A stretch of 64,000 nucleotides of DNA from Ariolimax columbianus (GCA_036924085.1 JAVGWX010000002.1:91263371-91327370), one strand, 5' to 3'; positions 29,520 to 40,429 are shown, counted from the first letter of the stretch. Numbers and translations are program-made. Notes: a model not told the origin generated them from the sequence alone.

Positions 29520-29770
29520 TGCTTATGGGGACTCAGTGGTCGCGAAGTAAACTGTCTGCCTCGGGTCCCGGAGGTGGCGGATTCGAATCACGGTGGAGAC
29601 AGGGATTTTGTTCACGTGGATCTTTTGGTAAAAATTAAGCTGATCTCCGGATAGTGAGATCGAACTCCCGTGTGCACTGTTTAGCACGTTAAAAATTCCT
29701 TGGCAGTTAAAAATCGAAAAGATGTAAGCTTAACAGCCCCTTCCTGAACACAATTCAATTAAAAAATCTA
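29520..29770 (+). mobile_element. SINE-C copy 2
   Basis: tRNA-like head ggggactcagtggtcgcgaa then gcggattcgaatcacgg (B box), body tcttttggtaaaaattaagc, gagatcgaactcccgtg, ccttggcagttaaaaatc, ending A-rich. The best preserved head of the three SINE-C copies. Confidence 0.8.
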
Positions 29771-29799
29771 TTCAAGATATGTTTACCTTTCCCCATGTG

Positions 29800-29972
29800 G
29801 TTTGTTAAGAGCGGCTATAGATGGCGCCTAACTGGCTGCGGGTCTACTTAGCTCTAGTGTTTGAGTCTATTAAAATGGACTCACACATCGGTTAAATTAC
29901 ACCCAAAGAAACTGGTTGAATACAGACTCTGTAGAGTTTTCTAAACCAGTATAAAGACGTTAAGTTAAGTTA
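29800..29972 (+). mobile_element. Rep-F head joined to L-CR tail (SINE-like chimera)
   Basis: 29810-29895 is Rep-F (tagatggcgcctaactggct, gcgggtctacttagctc, gactcacacatcggttaa). From 29905 it switches to the L-CR LINE 3' end: gaaactggttgaatacagac, tctgtagagttttctaaacc and agtataaagacgttaagt. The same switch is present at 40430-40610 (minus), so it is an element of its own: a non-coding unit with a LINE-type tail. Confidence 0.6.
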
Positions 29973-30490
29973 CAACCAATAAAGCACAAGTTTAACACTG
30001 ATATAAGATGCTGAGCACACACAAACAATATAGCATCAACAACAAGTGATTTTTCTCAGCATTCATAGACACAATTATGCTCATAATGCTCACATAAATA
30101 TACAAAACCATACATTAGATACGTATCTTTTATCCATCAGCGGATGAGGTAAAAATATTAACAATATGTGGGTGATTTCTTTGTTTGCCTTTTAAAGCCC
30201 AGATCACTTCATTAACCACGCATAATGTTGCCAATTTCAAACTGGTTCATCTAATTTCATCTGCTTTCAGCCAACTGTTTCTCTCTCCTCAGATCGTTTG
30301 TCTGATATCCGCATAAGCTGACGTACACCCACGCAGTGACTTAGCCACAAGCAGGCGATAGACAGACTCATCACGGCATTCACAAACTAGTTCCTGTAGT
30401 GTGCTGGGTCGACTGGTGTATTCTGTTCTCGTCTTAAGAATCGACTTCACTGCATTCCCGACATACCTATAGGTACTCAGTCTCTCTGTC

Positions 30491-30860
30491 ATTTTCTTTC
30501 TTTTTCTTCTTCTTCTTCGTTCGTTCTCAATCTCCCACTGCCAAGCCATGAAAAGGGCTTTGCAAGTAGCAGAATGTAGTCTGGAAAACGGAATGCATTG
30601 TGTCATAGTTTACAGCTTGACAACAATATTTGCACCTTTCGGTCCGACACATTCGACTTTAGCTGTCTTTTTTTTGTACCAGTTTAAGCCTTCTCTTTTC
30701 GATCCCTTTTCCTTCGCCAGTCTGCTCTATTGGAGCCTGTTATCCAGGATCAGCGCATAGAAGTGTAGAAGGGTCTTGCCAGCTCTGGTTCGCTGGCCCT
30801 GACGCTAGCATTCGGTAGCTGACCGCTGCAGCTAATGTCTGTTAATCTTTGCAGGGCAGG
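30491..30860 (-). mobile_element. SINE-T2 copy
   Basis: Minus orientation, with the GAA tail at low coordinates (30500-30525), then gaacgaacg, ggcttggcagtgggagatt, gcaaagcccttttcatgg, cattccgttttccagac, gcaaatattgttgtcaagc, gatgtgtcggaccgaaag, cagactggcg and gccagctctg-type 5' sequence up to about 30860. Confidence 0.75.
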
Positions 30861-30869
30861 CTCTGTTGG

Positions 30870-31500
30870 GAATCCCCAAGGCAAAAGGAGTAGTGTCAGA
30901 CAAAACATAGACGGTGAAGAAAGTTGGTAATAGACATAAAGTCACGATAAATAGGTGTACAGAGCTGGAACCAATGGCTAAGGACAAGAGAACATGGCGT
31001 GTTCTTGTTGAAGCCCTGTACCACTAAGAGCACTGAAAGTCGATTGTGATCACGAATTTAAAATTAAACTTATAAAGGTTATACACCAAACAACAAAGAA
31101 ACCCCGTTCACCGGCCTTTGATGGCACCCCTTCCTCCGAGCTGTCACTCGCGCGGTCTACCCTCTACACCCACGTCCACCCCGGCCCAGCAGGCATCTAG
31201 ATGGCGGCATGTGGTTTCACGCTCGACCCACTAACCGAGCCTTCATATTGCTTGATAACTCTAGCCTACACCGCAAGCCCCCACGAACGAACGAAACGTT
31301 AGGGAGTGATGTCCCGATAACAAGGCCGACGTGAAACAATACCTTTATTCTATGTTATCATTTCTGATGCAACTGTAAACGGCTATTATCATTATTTTAA
31401 CAATGCCTGTGTGAAATAAAATATATATTTATGATTTCAATTTTCTCCTAACTGTAACCCTTTGTTCTAGGTTTTACAAATTTAAAAAAACAGTCGAGGT
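30870..31500. other. Unassigned stretch
   Basis: GC-richer around 31090-31300 (cggcccagcaggcatctaga), AT-rich after. No motif or repeat partner seen. Confidence 0.3.
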
Positions 31501-31639
31501 TAATTGCTCCATTTTTGGATTGAACATGTGTGCCAGGTGTAGGCTTTATTATGTCAGTCAGTGGTTCAGAAACATATTTTTTGGTATCTCATTATCTTTT
31601 GATTCTTCTTTGGCGTCATCTTCTAATTGCGTCGGTAGA

Positions 31640-31960
31640 CGCCGTGGGAAGGTGTGGTTGTCCTTCCTGTTCCAGATGCAACATAACTTACAAGGTCAAT
31701 TCAAGTATAGCTACACGTTAACTAAAGAGAGGTCCAGATCAGATATTAGGAAATATTTTTTTAGTCTGAGAGTGGTGAATGCTTAGAATGCATTGCCACC
31801 GGAGGTAGTGCAGGCAGGGACAATTAATGCATTTAAGAATAAATTGGATGCGCATAGCTTGTAGAGAGAGGTAATGTAAATGAAACTGGTTGTATACAGA
31901 CTCTGCAGAGTCTTCTAAACCAGTATAATGACGTTAATTTAAGTTAAGTTAAGTCAAACG
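31640..31960 (+). mobile_element. L-CR (CR1-like) LINE 3' end
   Basis: Plus-strand frame reads YSYTLTKERSRSDIRKYFF then SLRVVNA, followed after a stop by NALPPEVVQAGTINAFKNKL. This is the extreme C-terminus of CR1-like RT proteins (RKYFFS.RVV..WN.LP..VV.A.....FK..LD). The 3' UTR has actggttgtatacagactct, gcagagtcttctaaacca and ends aagttaagttaag. Same family as 4490 and 9925. Confidence 0.75.
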
Positions 31961-32019
31961 GGGACTTTTTTAGAGACATTTACAATTTTTTTCAAGTAGT
32001 CTAAATGCCATTTATTTTT

Positions 32020-32757
32020 CGATATAGTTAGTTAGTTTTCTTTCCACTTGTGCCGTTTAGCGACGTGAGGAGCTTGAGTCGTCTATCCTGCGCCAAGTGC
32101 GTTGCGTCGGTCAATGGGAGCCCTTGTCGTTGCGCAATCACTCTAATGTTATCTATCCACCTACCTCGCTCTTGCCCTGTAGCCAGATCTACCAGCATTG
32201 TAAGTCATCAGTGGAAGATGATGAGGGTGCATTCTCATGAGATGACCAAACTAACTTATTTTCTGCCTGGAAATGTATTCGGCACAAGACGTAGTGCCGA
32301 CCATACTTCGAATGTCGTCATTCCGCATTCTGTCTCTCCTGGTAACACCGATGACTTTCCTCAAACATTTCATTTCACAAGTCGAAATTCTGCTCTCGCA
32401 CGCCCTTGATAGAGGCCATGTTTGGCACTGGTAGCACAAAATCGGCATAAATATATTGTTTATCAGCTGTTGCTTTGTTGCCAAACTAATGCTCGGGTGT
32501 CTAAGCAATGGGGACAGCTGATAAGTCACTGCAGATGCTTTCTGACACGTTGTCTCTATTTCCCTGTCGATCCTACCGTCTACCGAAAAAATACTGCCCA
32601 AATACTTAAACTCATGGACCTGTTGAAGATCAATATCATTTAGACTTATATTGAGTGGCCCAGGAGTTCTACTGATCATCATAGTTTCTGTTTTGTTCTC
32701 GCTAATTCGCATTTTAAATTTAGCACAAGTAGTCGCAAGCGCGTTCTTTTAATCTCC
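32020..32757 (-). mobile_element. LINE RT C-terminal half
   Basis: Minus frame of 153 residues plus extensions: KFKMRISENKTETMMISR, VHEFKYLGSIFSVDGRID, EIETTCQKASAVTYQLSPLL, NIFMPILCYQCQTWPLSRA, CEMKCLRKVIGVTRRDRMRN, and past the stop WFGHLMRMHPHHLP and YRARARWVDNI. This is the thumb and tail of an RTE- or similar-type LINE protein. It starts right where a mariner fragment ends (32757), so its 5' part is missing. Fairly well kept compared with its neighbours. Confidence 0.82.
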
Positions 32758-33065
32758 TGCAATGTTTATGTGCTTTTTCCAGGATTTTAAGCAGTGCTTG
32801 AAAAGCTTCAATGTCAAAAGATTTGTCAGTATGTCTGAACCAATCTAGGACAGCCTGTCTCACTTCGTCATCGGTGCTAAAATGCTGACCTCCCAGGTGA
32901 TGATTGCGTACGCTTCCATTGCTTGGATGCTCGTTTCTGTTCAGGAGTATAATGTTGCGTCCAGGTTCCGTCACATGTAATGAAGCGATCCAAAAAGTCA
33001 CGCCCTACTATGTCAAAACGCTCCGATTTATCTGAAGTCACGTGTCACATGTCAACCATATCCTG
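32757..33065 (-). pseudogene. Mariner transposase, C-terminal part with internal deletion
   Basis: One minus frame gives FLDRFITCDGTWTQHYTPEQ then KRASKQWKR, the segment around the first catalytic Asp of mariner transposases (here CDGTW for the usual GDETW). After a break the next part is GGQHFSTDDEVRQAVLDWF then DIEAFQALLKILEKAHKH, the C-terminus. The roughly 130 residues between them, including the other two catalytic Asp residues, are missing, so there is an internal deletion. Dead. It may be the missing catalytic half of the lineage that gave FB-I and FB-II, but this is inference. Confidence 0.75.
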
Positions 33066-33234
33066 TCATTTACTCAAGATTGGTATATAAACAAAAGCTG
33101 TATCTTTAAATTTCAAAATCATAATTTTATATTGAATGACTTTTTTTTTGTTAAACATGTGTGATACAATTGCTGTTCTTGTCTTGGATATTAAGACTAA
33201 CAGCGTGTAAATTTGGTTGGTCTGTAAAGGATTA

Positions 33235-33440
33235 ATATGCAGCGAGGCTGCGATATCTTCGCTTTTCCTCAGGACACAACCGGTTTCAGCGGACCACAAT
33301 TTTTTTACCGAGTTTGCTTTTCCTCTATGATTTCTATTCTTTCAGGAAACTTTGTATCAAGGTCGCACTAGGAGGCGGAATATGTTCTTGGCCATCTGTG
33401 GAAGCCGCGAGCTATTCGTCTCTACTTGCTTTATGTAATC
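33235..33440 (-). mobile_element. SINE-T1 fragment
   Basis: On the minus strand: ggccaagaacatattccgcc, tcctagtgcgacc, ggtccgctgaaaccggttg, cgaagatatcgcagcctcgc. The GAA tail end is cut off at about 33235. Confidence 0.6.
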
Positions 33441-33724
33441 TCGTTAACTGAATCTTCGGTCCTATGCCTCATCTGAAAGAAAATATGAATATTTTTGATT
33501 CGTTATAAATCTATAGCCACTGGAAGAATTTCCACTTCAGAGCTAAAGCAATTGATGATTTGTACACAGATGGGTCTGCCACGGGGTGGGGAAAAAGGAG
33601 AGGCAGTAGAATCTTGATCACGTACTGCAACGGCGACATCAAAAGACTACATACCAGCAGGAGAGACATGTACCAATTTCAGAGCTGAAGCAACAGTTGT
33701 ACATTCAGTAACCTAATTGTACAA

Positions 33725-34421
33725 TGTACAATGCGTATGATGACGTCACTTCTGATGTAAACAGAACACAACAACCATCAAGTTTGCACAATTTTATTAT
33801 TCTGCGACCCATAGTTTCCTCAGCAGACCGCTGAAAACATGGCGGGTCTGATACGAAATCCGTCCAGGGTTGATCAGTGAGCGATGAATCGGTTTCTAAC
33901 AGCTGAGGGATGTCGACCGGTTGACATTCATCGCAGGATGCAGGCAGTGTATAGTGACAAAAGTGTAACGAACGTAAGCTCCGGCGACGGTCCACCCGAA
34001 TTGCGGGATCAGTTTTGGCGATGATATCTTCTGACGCAACAATATACGCCTGATCAAGTCTCGGAAAATCTTTCGCTTACTCACGTCCTTCTTTAAACAT
34101 CGTTGTCCAGTTCTTCACTGTTTCTTCGACACACGTTTGTCACCACACACTGCCTGCATTCTGCGATGAATGTCAACTTGTCGACATCCTACAGCTGTTA
34201 GAAACCGAACCACCGCTCGCTGATCAACTCTGGACGGATTCCGTATCACACCCGCCATGGTTTCAACGGTCTGCTGGGGAAATTATGAGTCGGAGGATAA
34301 TGAAATTTTGAAGACTTGACGGTTGGTATGTGCTGTTTATATCAGAAGTGACGCATCATGCCCATCGTACGAATGTTCACTTGGTGCAGTTAGGTCCGGT
34401 TTCATTTGAACACGTCTCGTA
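33725..34421 (-). mobile_element. FB-I foldback mariner, reversed copy
   Basis: On the minus strand it begins at 34421 with TACGAGACGTGTTCAAATGA, then leader, ATG at 34261 and MAGVIRNPSRVDQRAVVRFL, then a 1-base loss before the helix-turn-helix. The loop (about 33967-34132) ends CGGAGCTTACGTTCG and goes straight into ACACTTTTGTC, an inverted copy of the arm down to about 33725. The same junction (CGGAGCTTACGTTCG/ACACTTTTGTC) is found at 17945-17970. The far terminal repeat (first 60 or so bases at low coordinates) is degraded. No catalytic domain. Confidence 0.82.
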
Positions 34422-34539
34422 CATTCAAAAGTGTCCAAAAAAGCTAAAAAGCGAATAACTCAAATGAAATACAGCGGCACAACATCATTGCGTCCCGAGT
34501 GGTCCGGCTGGATCTTTGTTTTATGACAAGGACAAGAAC

Positions 34540-34895
34540 AGCACCACTGTTCCACAGAGAGCATGTCGTAAGAGGTGACTAACTGGTGACATGACATAAC
34601 ACCGACCGAGCTTGGGTTGTTTGTTAAGAGCATTATAGATGGCGTCTAATAGACTGCGGGTCTACTTTGCTCCAGTGTTTTAGTTTATTAAGATGGACTC
34701 GCACATCGGTTAACCACCCCCAGCGGTACTTGTCCAAACGCAGACGATTAATAAGGTGCTCGAGCCTAGTGGAATAATCAGAGAATCCTCCTTTCAGCTA
34801 CATCGAGTTCACACCAGAGCTAGGACACGCACAAGGGCACCTTCTCCCCCCCCCCCCCTTTCCTGTAGAAGTACAGGTCGACTAAGACTAAGATG
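34540..34895 (+). repeat. Rep-F copy, full length
   Basis: Ordered blocks: gagcatgtcgtaagaggtga, gttgtttgttaagagcatta, tagatggcgtctaatagac, ctccagtgttttagtttatt, gactcgcacatcggttaacc, ggtgctcgagcctag, ttcacaccagagctagg, and gtacaggtcgactaagac at the end. It is the inverse of 11695-12065. A short C-run lies within (34848-34858). Confidence 0.7.
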
Positions 34896-34989
34896 TACTT
34901 TCAGACCATCAAAGAATGAAATTGAAATACCCAGGAAATGTTACTTCAGGTTCAGAAAATGGAATACTAGCCAGAGCAGCATTGTATAG

Positions 34990-35590
34990 CATATCCTTTA
35001 TAGAACGTCGCTCCTATCTGGAAGAAACTATTTCCGTTGCCAATATTCCAGCCTACGCCCCAGTCATATCTTGTTGCCATCGTATTCTCTGTCTACCCCT
35101 TCTCTTTTGCTTGGCAATATACCTTCCATCACTGTTCTCTCAAGACCGTTGTGTCTCTTGATGTGACCAAAGTATTTCAATTTGTTGGAAAATATGGAAT
35201 TGATAAACAAATTCTCCTCTATATTTAGCTATTGCCTAGTGTCTATATTTGTATTTTCCTCCATACAGTGTGTTCTGAGGATCGTTCTTTAACATTTTGA
35301 CTCGAAGAACTAGATTTTTTAAATATAAATTTTGGTAATCGTCCATGATTTGCAACCATATGCTGCCACAGGAAAAACACAGGCTCTCGGGACTTTCACT
35401 TTTGTCGTTTTGTTGGTGCTCTGTCAGAATTTCTTCAGGCTTGTTTTTCCTCTGCGTTACCATGGTTAGTCGTCTTCTGATTTCTTTTGAGCAGTCGCCA
35501 TTTTTATCAATTGTGGATCTCAGATATTCTAAATGCGTGACATGATCTATTTTCTCACCACCTACTGCAAATTTATATTGACATCATGTT
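34990..35590 (-). mobile_element. LINE RT C-terminal relic
   Basis: Minus strand: DHVTHLEYLRSTIDKNGDC and SKEIRRRL (the FEYLG..I...G....EI..R box), then GCGSIWLQIMDDYQ-like and LVLRVKMLKNDPQNTLYGG, then KYFGHIKRHNGLERTVMEG. The sequence at 57190-57640 is a second copy of the same group. Multiple stops. Confidence 0.72.
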
Positions 35591-35599
35591 TTGTCGTTG

Positions 35600-36760
35600 G
35601 TCATTATCTTTCTTTGTTTTTGTTTATAATCTGCCACAGCTTCAAAATCCAACTCTGAAAAAGAAACAACAACAATTAAAAAACCCAGCAGAATAAATTA
35701 TTGCACGAACTTTGACGTCAACATCAATTAAAGAAATAAGATTTTTAAAAACTGCAACCCATAACTAAAAGAACAAATTGCTGAGTGCTAGTGAACAAAA
35801 AATGTCAAAAGTCCATCAAATGATCAAATAACTTTAGAGCTAAGGATGAGTCATTTAGAACAGCTACCAATAGCCATCGTGAAAAACAAGAACAATTCTA
35901 AAAACAAGAACAATTCTAAAAACAAGAACAATTCTAAAAACAAGAACAAATCTAAAAACAAGAAGAATTCTAAAGACAAAATACTTGTCCTGACGGTTTC
36001 CCTATCAGTCAAAATAAATAAAATCATACAATCAATGATTTCGACAGTATGACAGGAACACTCATCAACAACAGTTACAGTTTCAGTATAGGGAAAACGC
36101 AATGAATTCATATACAATGTAGGAAAGCAGATACGATAGCAACAAGCGGGAAAGAAGCAAAGCCAAACAGGCTTACATATAAGTACATAGATATCTGGTA
36201 ATTCTTATATTATCCATTGTTTTCATTGCGATTTGTTAGGTGTTCTCGTTTGTTTTTACTCTCAGACGAATTATCTTGTTGCAGTAAAGTAGCTATCGTT
36301 TTGTTTTTGTCCTCGTGTGGTGACTGAACCAATAATTATATGTTTTTTCATCGAGTTTGGCCTTCACCACTGCTGCAGTCTCGATGTATTTATTTCTACA
36401 ATTTAGCCAAAGGTAGCTCAGGACGAGAAAGTGAGGTTGACATATCCAGTAACCTTCTTCACTGTAATCCAAATCGACGCGCAAGTCGACCCATTTCAGC
36501 GGACAGAGCAAAAGGAAAAGATTACCCACAGGGCTGAACATAGAAACTGGTCATCATCACACGTGATGGACGAACATCATTGAGCAAGTCTAACATGTCT
36601 ACTAAGTAGGCAACTCTTTTCTTCCAAGTTCATCATTAAAATAAATCACAAAGTCATGATTTTCTTGAACTCCTACGAATCTCTCTATTTCATCTTTCAA
36701 CTCAAAGACTTTTATTTTTTCCCAATAACCAGCGGACAGATTTTTAAAAAATGATTAAAA
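35600..36760. other. Unassigned stretch with an 18-bp repeat
   Basis: AT-rich with no recognised element apart from the short array at 35880-35970. ORFs are short and motif-free. Confidence 0.3.
35880..35970. repeat. 18-bp tandem repeat
   Basis: Five units of aaaaacaagaacaattct with end variants. Six codons per unit keep the frame open, giving KNKNNS repeats. Confidence 0.95.
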
Positions 36761-36764
36761 GCCA

Positions 36765-37005
36765 GGACTCGATTTCATCGCCATGGGTTTCCCCATATTG
36801 ATCGGTCTCTCTCCGCAGAACGGCGGTATACCCGCCTGCCGAGACCATCGTACAAAGCACAAACTCCGTAGCTCCAGCGATGAACACAGGGATCTCCGGA
36901 AAAAATTGCCATCCTGAACCGACCGCCGTAGCTTGAATTCGAGCCACGCCCATCTGAACACAAAGCTAACGGCATAACCACTTCGCCACGGAGAGACAGC
37001 ACCCC
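36765..37005 (-). mobile_element. SINE-H, tRNA-derived
   Basis: On the minus strand the head reads ctccgtggcgaagtggttat then gccgttagctttg (A box) and ggctcgaattcaagc (B box) about 30 bp on. The rest has no coding content. One copy in this window, so SINE status rests on the tRNA-like promoter alone. Confidence 0.5.
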
Positions 37006-37059
37006 CCCCCCCATCTCCCAAACCTCCCACCCCAGGGTACATCATGGTAGAAATGAAGA

Positions 37060-37930
37060 GCCACGTGATCAAAACACATGCCTTCAAAAGGTTCTATTAA
37101 AAGAGAATAGCTGAGGACACCAGATTCGATGTCATTCACAAATACGATGAAAGAAATACTTCTTGCACAGAAGGTGGAAAAGTCTTACGGGTGAGACAAT
37201 ATCGGAGAATCGTGCAGAAGATAGATATTTCACTTTTGTCTGAAATACCTACTTTGAAAACCTGTACATTTTTCCTTGTTCTGTTTTTTCTTATTCTCCA
37301 TGTTTCAGGGTGACCTTTACATTAGAGTTAAAGACTGTTACTATTGTGTTGGACTTATCTTCTTTTGACATAAGTTCCCAAACGCAATAAAAGTCTCTCT
37401 CGCCTTTTGTATTATTTTTTCTGTATCTGTACCTCCAACTTTGTCAGATCCGCGAAACCAATCGCAATTCTTGTAAAAAGATGGAACATCAATGTATTGT
37501 GCACGGTGCTTGTAACATAAAATTATTCACTTGATCTCTGCAAGCGAGCTCATGATAGAGGTCCATTTCTTCGTCCCTCACTCTCAAATGATCGCACCGT
37601 GGGGTGGCGTAGCTAATTGATTAGTGACACGGTTGACAAGACAAACGTGCACGTGTTCTAGTTCATGAACCAACAATTGTTGTACCCTTATAGGATTACA
37701 TTTATAAAAAATGCACTGAAATTGGATGCACTGGACTGTGATGCACAAAACACACTACAGCACACTCCACCGTTGAAAACAAGTCGAACGAAAAAAATAA
37801 ATTGTATCTATTTCTCTCACAAATTTGGCTGTTCGTTTCAGACTCTTATCGTTGCCATACAGCGAGTTCTTTCACTCATTCACTCAGCAATATTCTGCAC
37901 TGAATTCTAGGCACATTTATTCTTTGAAAC
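37060..37930. other. Unassigned stretch
   Basis: No motif or repeat partner seen. The 81-residue plus frame at 37665-37910 has no domain I recognise. Confidence 0.3.
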
Positions 37931-37934
37931 GTTG

Positions 37935-38240
37935 CGGAAGATGCAACAGTGAATACGTTGACAACAGCCAACTACTCATAGCTGGCTGCTGGCATCAGGG
38001 TCAGAAAGGTACAGCTGATCAAGTCCTTATCGCGCCTTTAAGTGGCGGCTCTAGAAACTAATCACTAGTATAGTATGGCTAAGGATCAAAGAAGGAAGGC
38101 ACACCCGGTGCCCAGAAAAGTCGTCTCAAATCGGATGTGTCGAATAGAAAAGGCGCAGATATCGCAGCCTCGCTGTAAATAACTGCGACACAAAGTCATA
38201 TCGTCATTTTCAGGACGAACGCCAAAGAAAAAGAAATTTA
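37935..38240 (+). mobile_element. SINE-T1 copy
   Basis: Blocks in order: caacagccaactactcatag, ctggctgctggcatcagggt, aagtggcggctctagaaac, tagtatagtatggctaagg, cggatgtgtcgaat, ggcgcagatatcgcagcctc and gacgaacgccaaagaaaaag at the end. Its A-rich tail has not expanded into a long GAA array. Confidence 0.72.
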
Positions 38241-38332
38241 AAAAAGTCCCCCCGGTAGGAAGTGTAGGTATATTTATACATTTGGGAAACGTTATAATTG
38301 AGAAATGTTTTAAAATAAATATTACAATAGTT

Positions 38333-38437
38333 GAAGCCCATATATCGGCTATGTGGCATTGCAAGAAATTTTGCAAGCCCATATATCGGCTCTGTGGCAT
38401 TGCAAGAAATTTTGCAAGCCGAAATATCGGCTCTACG
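38333..38437. repeat. 41-bp tandem repeat
   Basis: Two and a half units of aagcccatatatcggctctg then tggcattgcaagaaattttg. Confidence 0.9.
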
Positions 38438-38582
38438 AATTGATCATTTATTTATGTTGGGGAGGAGTACGTTGCGACTTTGCTTCTCTTGTAGAGCCGA
38501 CATACTGGATAACATATTCTATTGTTTGTTTGTCCTATCCTCATAGGCTCATGTCTGTGTGACCGTTTAAATATTTGTTAAA

Positions 38583-38974
38583 TACGAGGCGTGTTCAAAT
38601 GAAATCGGACCAAACTGCAATCAGTGAACATACGTACGATGCGCACGATGACATCTCTTCTGGTGTAAACATCGCATACCAACCGTCAATTTTGCTAAAT
38701 TCCATTATCCGACGGCGACTCATAGTTTCCTCGGCAGACCGTTGAAAACGTGACGGGTGTGATACGGAATCCGTCCAGAGTTGATCAGCGAGCGGGGATT
38801 CGGTTTCTAACAGCTGATGGATGTCGACCAGTTGACATTCATCGCAAAAATGCAGGCGGTGTATGGTGACAAAAGTGTGCCGAAGACAACAGTGAAAAAC
38901 TGGACAACGATGTTTAAAGAAGGACGTGAGTTAATGCAACAATATGTGCATAACCTGGTCTTGGAAGATCTTTC
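38583..38974 (+). mobile_element. FB-II foldback mariner, half element
   Basis: Starts TACGAGGCGTGTTCAAATGA with a well-kept terminal repeat. It contains the transposase start region (GVIRNPSRVDQRAGIRFLTA), one extra A that shifts frame before the AVYGDKSV region, then NWTTMFKEGRELM. At 38934 the sequence turns: gagttaa is followed by tgcaacaatatgtgcataac ctggtcttggaagatctttc, the inverse of the normal continuation. This is the FB-II turning point seen at 19301, read from the other arm. The second arm is missing beyond 38974. Confidence 0.78.
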
Positions 38975-39080
38975 TAAATATTGATGTCACTTCATGGGAG
39001 ATGCTTAACGCAACAATATGCGCATAACGTGGTCTTGGAAGATCTTTCTAAATATTGATGTCACCTCCTGGAAGATGCAT
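38936..39080. repeat. 74-bp tandem duplication across a mariner/LINE junction
   Basis: gcaacaatatgtgcataacc through gatgtcacttcatggga, starting at 38936, is repeated from 39010 with few differences. Each unit contains the inverted mariner piece plus the start of the LINE segment (aatattgatgtcac), so the fusion came before the duplication. Confidence 0.85.
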
Positions 39081-39345
39081 GCACAAGATCCTACTACATG
39101 GCGGACTAGTATCACCGAAGGTGCTCAGATCGCAGAGAGCATCGCCGTCGCGAAGACTCAGCGAAAACGTGCTGGCAGAAAAAAACATAACGCACAAATG
39201 ACTCCACAGCCGGCTCCCCGCATGTGTGCCCTGAATGCGGCATGGGATGCCGTTCCAGGATTGGTCTCTACAGCCATCAGAGAACAGATTCCACAGCAAT
39301 AGTCTGTTGCATTCGCCATCTTCACTTGCGATGAGCTCCAAGCAT
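39003..39345 (+). mobile_element. L-ZF LINE C-terminus with degraded zinc finger
   Basis: Frame 39018-39302 includes NIDVTSWKMHAQDPTTWR, then AKTQRKRAGRKKH. In the next frame, at about 39220-39295, lies HVCPECGMGCRSRIGLYSHQ, a C2H2-type finger lacking the last His (QRTDS follows). This is the end of a LINE ORF2 with a C-terminal finger, the same layout as 53985-54720. Frameshifted. Confidence 0.7.
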
Positions 39346-39945
39346 TAAGGATAGTTGACTAATCAATGAACAGCATTCACTGCCTTGATCGAGCAGGACA
39401 AGTGATCCTGCTCCGATTGGGAATGGGATATAACAGATTGAATAGCCTAGTGGTTAAGTGGCACGACTCACAACCCGAAGGTGCTGGGTTCGATCCCCAT
39501 CACAGCACCGGCCGTTACCCCGGGGAAGCAAACCCTTAGAAAATGCAGGAGGAATCAACCCCTTACATAAAATGCATGCTGAAGTCGGATGCACTGGGGC
39601 CGACAGGCGCAAAATAAAAACCACAGTGCAACGCACACCGCCTTAGGGATTAGAGAAATAAGGCGAACGGGAAAAAAAAAGAATAGCCACTTACACCGGC
39701 TAAAGTTGGCGCCATCTCTGATGTGTATGTACGAGCAGGCAGCACAGACATCCGAACATATCTTGCAAGACTGTTATGTGCTTAGACAATTGCGTACTGA
39801 GCACTGGTCCACGTAGTCGAATATCCCCTGCTGTTTGGAAGCCTTGAAGAACTCTCTGGTACAGCAACCTTTCTCCAGAGAGCTGGACCAAGTGCAGACT
39901 TGTCAAGAAAAATCATGGCGAACGAGAAGAAGAAAATGTGTGATG
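39345..39945 (+). mobile_element. L-RH LINE tail, split by SINE-A
   Basis: Before the SINE: IHCLDRAGQVILLRLGMGYN then RLN. After it: SHLHRLKLAPSLMCMYEQAA, QTSEHILQDCYVLRQLRTEH, then after a stop further decayed tail. The LINE text reads on across the SINE when it is skipped. The 3' end is gaacgagaagaagaaaatg near 39935, a GAA-type tail. Same layout as 23095-23520. Confidence 0.78.
39448..39680 (+). mobile_element. SINE-A copy 4, inserted in L-RH
   Basis: Plus orientation: tagtggttaagtggcacgac (A box), ggtgctgggttcgatcccca (B box), then ccggccgttaccccggggaa, aaaatgcatgctgaagtcgg, and a poly-A end at 39671-39680. GAATAGCC flanks it at 39440-39447 and 39681-39688, an 8-bp target-site duplication. 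Confidence 0.85.
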
Positions 39946-40279
39946 AGAGACTATTAACTATTTGGTCTGCATATTGCCGCTTGATTTCATCTTGATAAAG
40001 TGTTGTATGCTTCTGTTGTATTATACTCTGTGTGTGTGTGGCAAGACATTATCGAGACGACTGGAGATCGCACATAATTCAGATTTGTCTTCAGGGTTTA
40101 CTCCCTTAGACTTTCCCGTAAACAGGTATCCTGCAAGGCATCGTGGGTGTGACATCCAATAGGTTGGGAATAAAGGATAACCAGGATTAAATCCCTATGT
40201 TCAGAACAAATGTCACTGGAAACTGCAAGTACCAAATAAGGCTCCAGACATTCACAAAGTGTTGTCACAGACTTGAAGC

Positions 40280-40425
40280 CAAGCATAGCACAACCGCCTG
40301 GAGGACCGCGGTCCTCTTTCATCAGCACGCTCGGGATGTGAGGAAAGGTACTGCAACCAGCCACTTAACGTTCTTTGCAAAGAAGTAAACTTACTCATTG
40401 TGGACACTCGAAACAACAACTACAC
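40280..40425 (-). repeat. Rep-37 fragment
   Basis: On the minus strand: gttgttgtttcgagtgtcc near the (GTT)-like edge, then acaatgagtaagtttacttc, ccacttaacgttctttg inverse, tttcctcacatcccgagcg and gaccgcggtcctccagg. The 37-bp end is not visible. Confidence 0.6.
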
Positions 40426-40429
40426 TACA

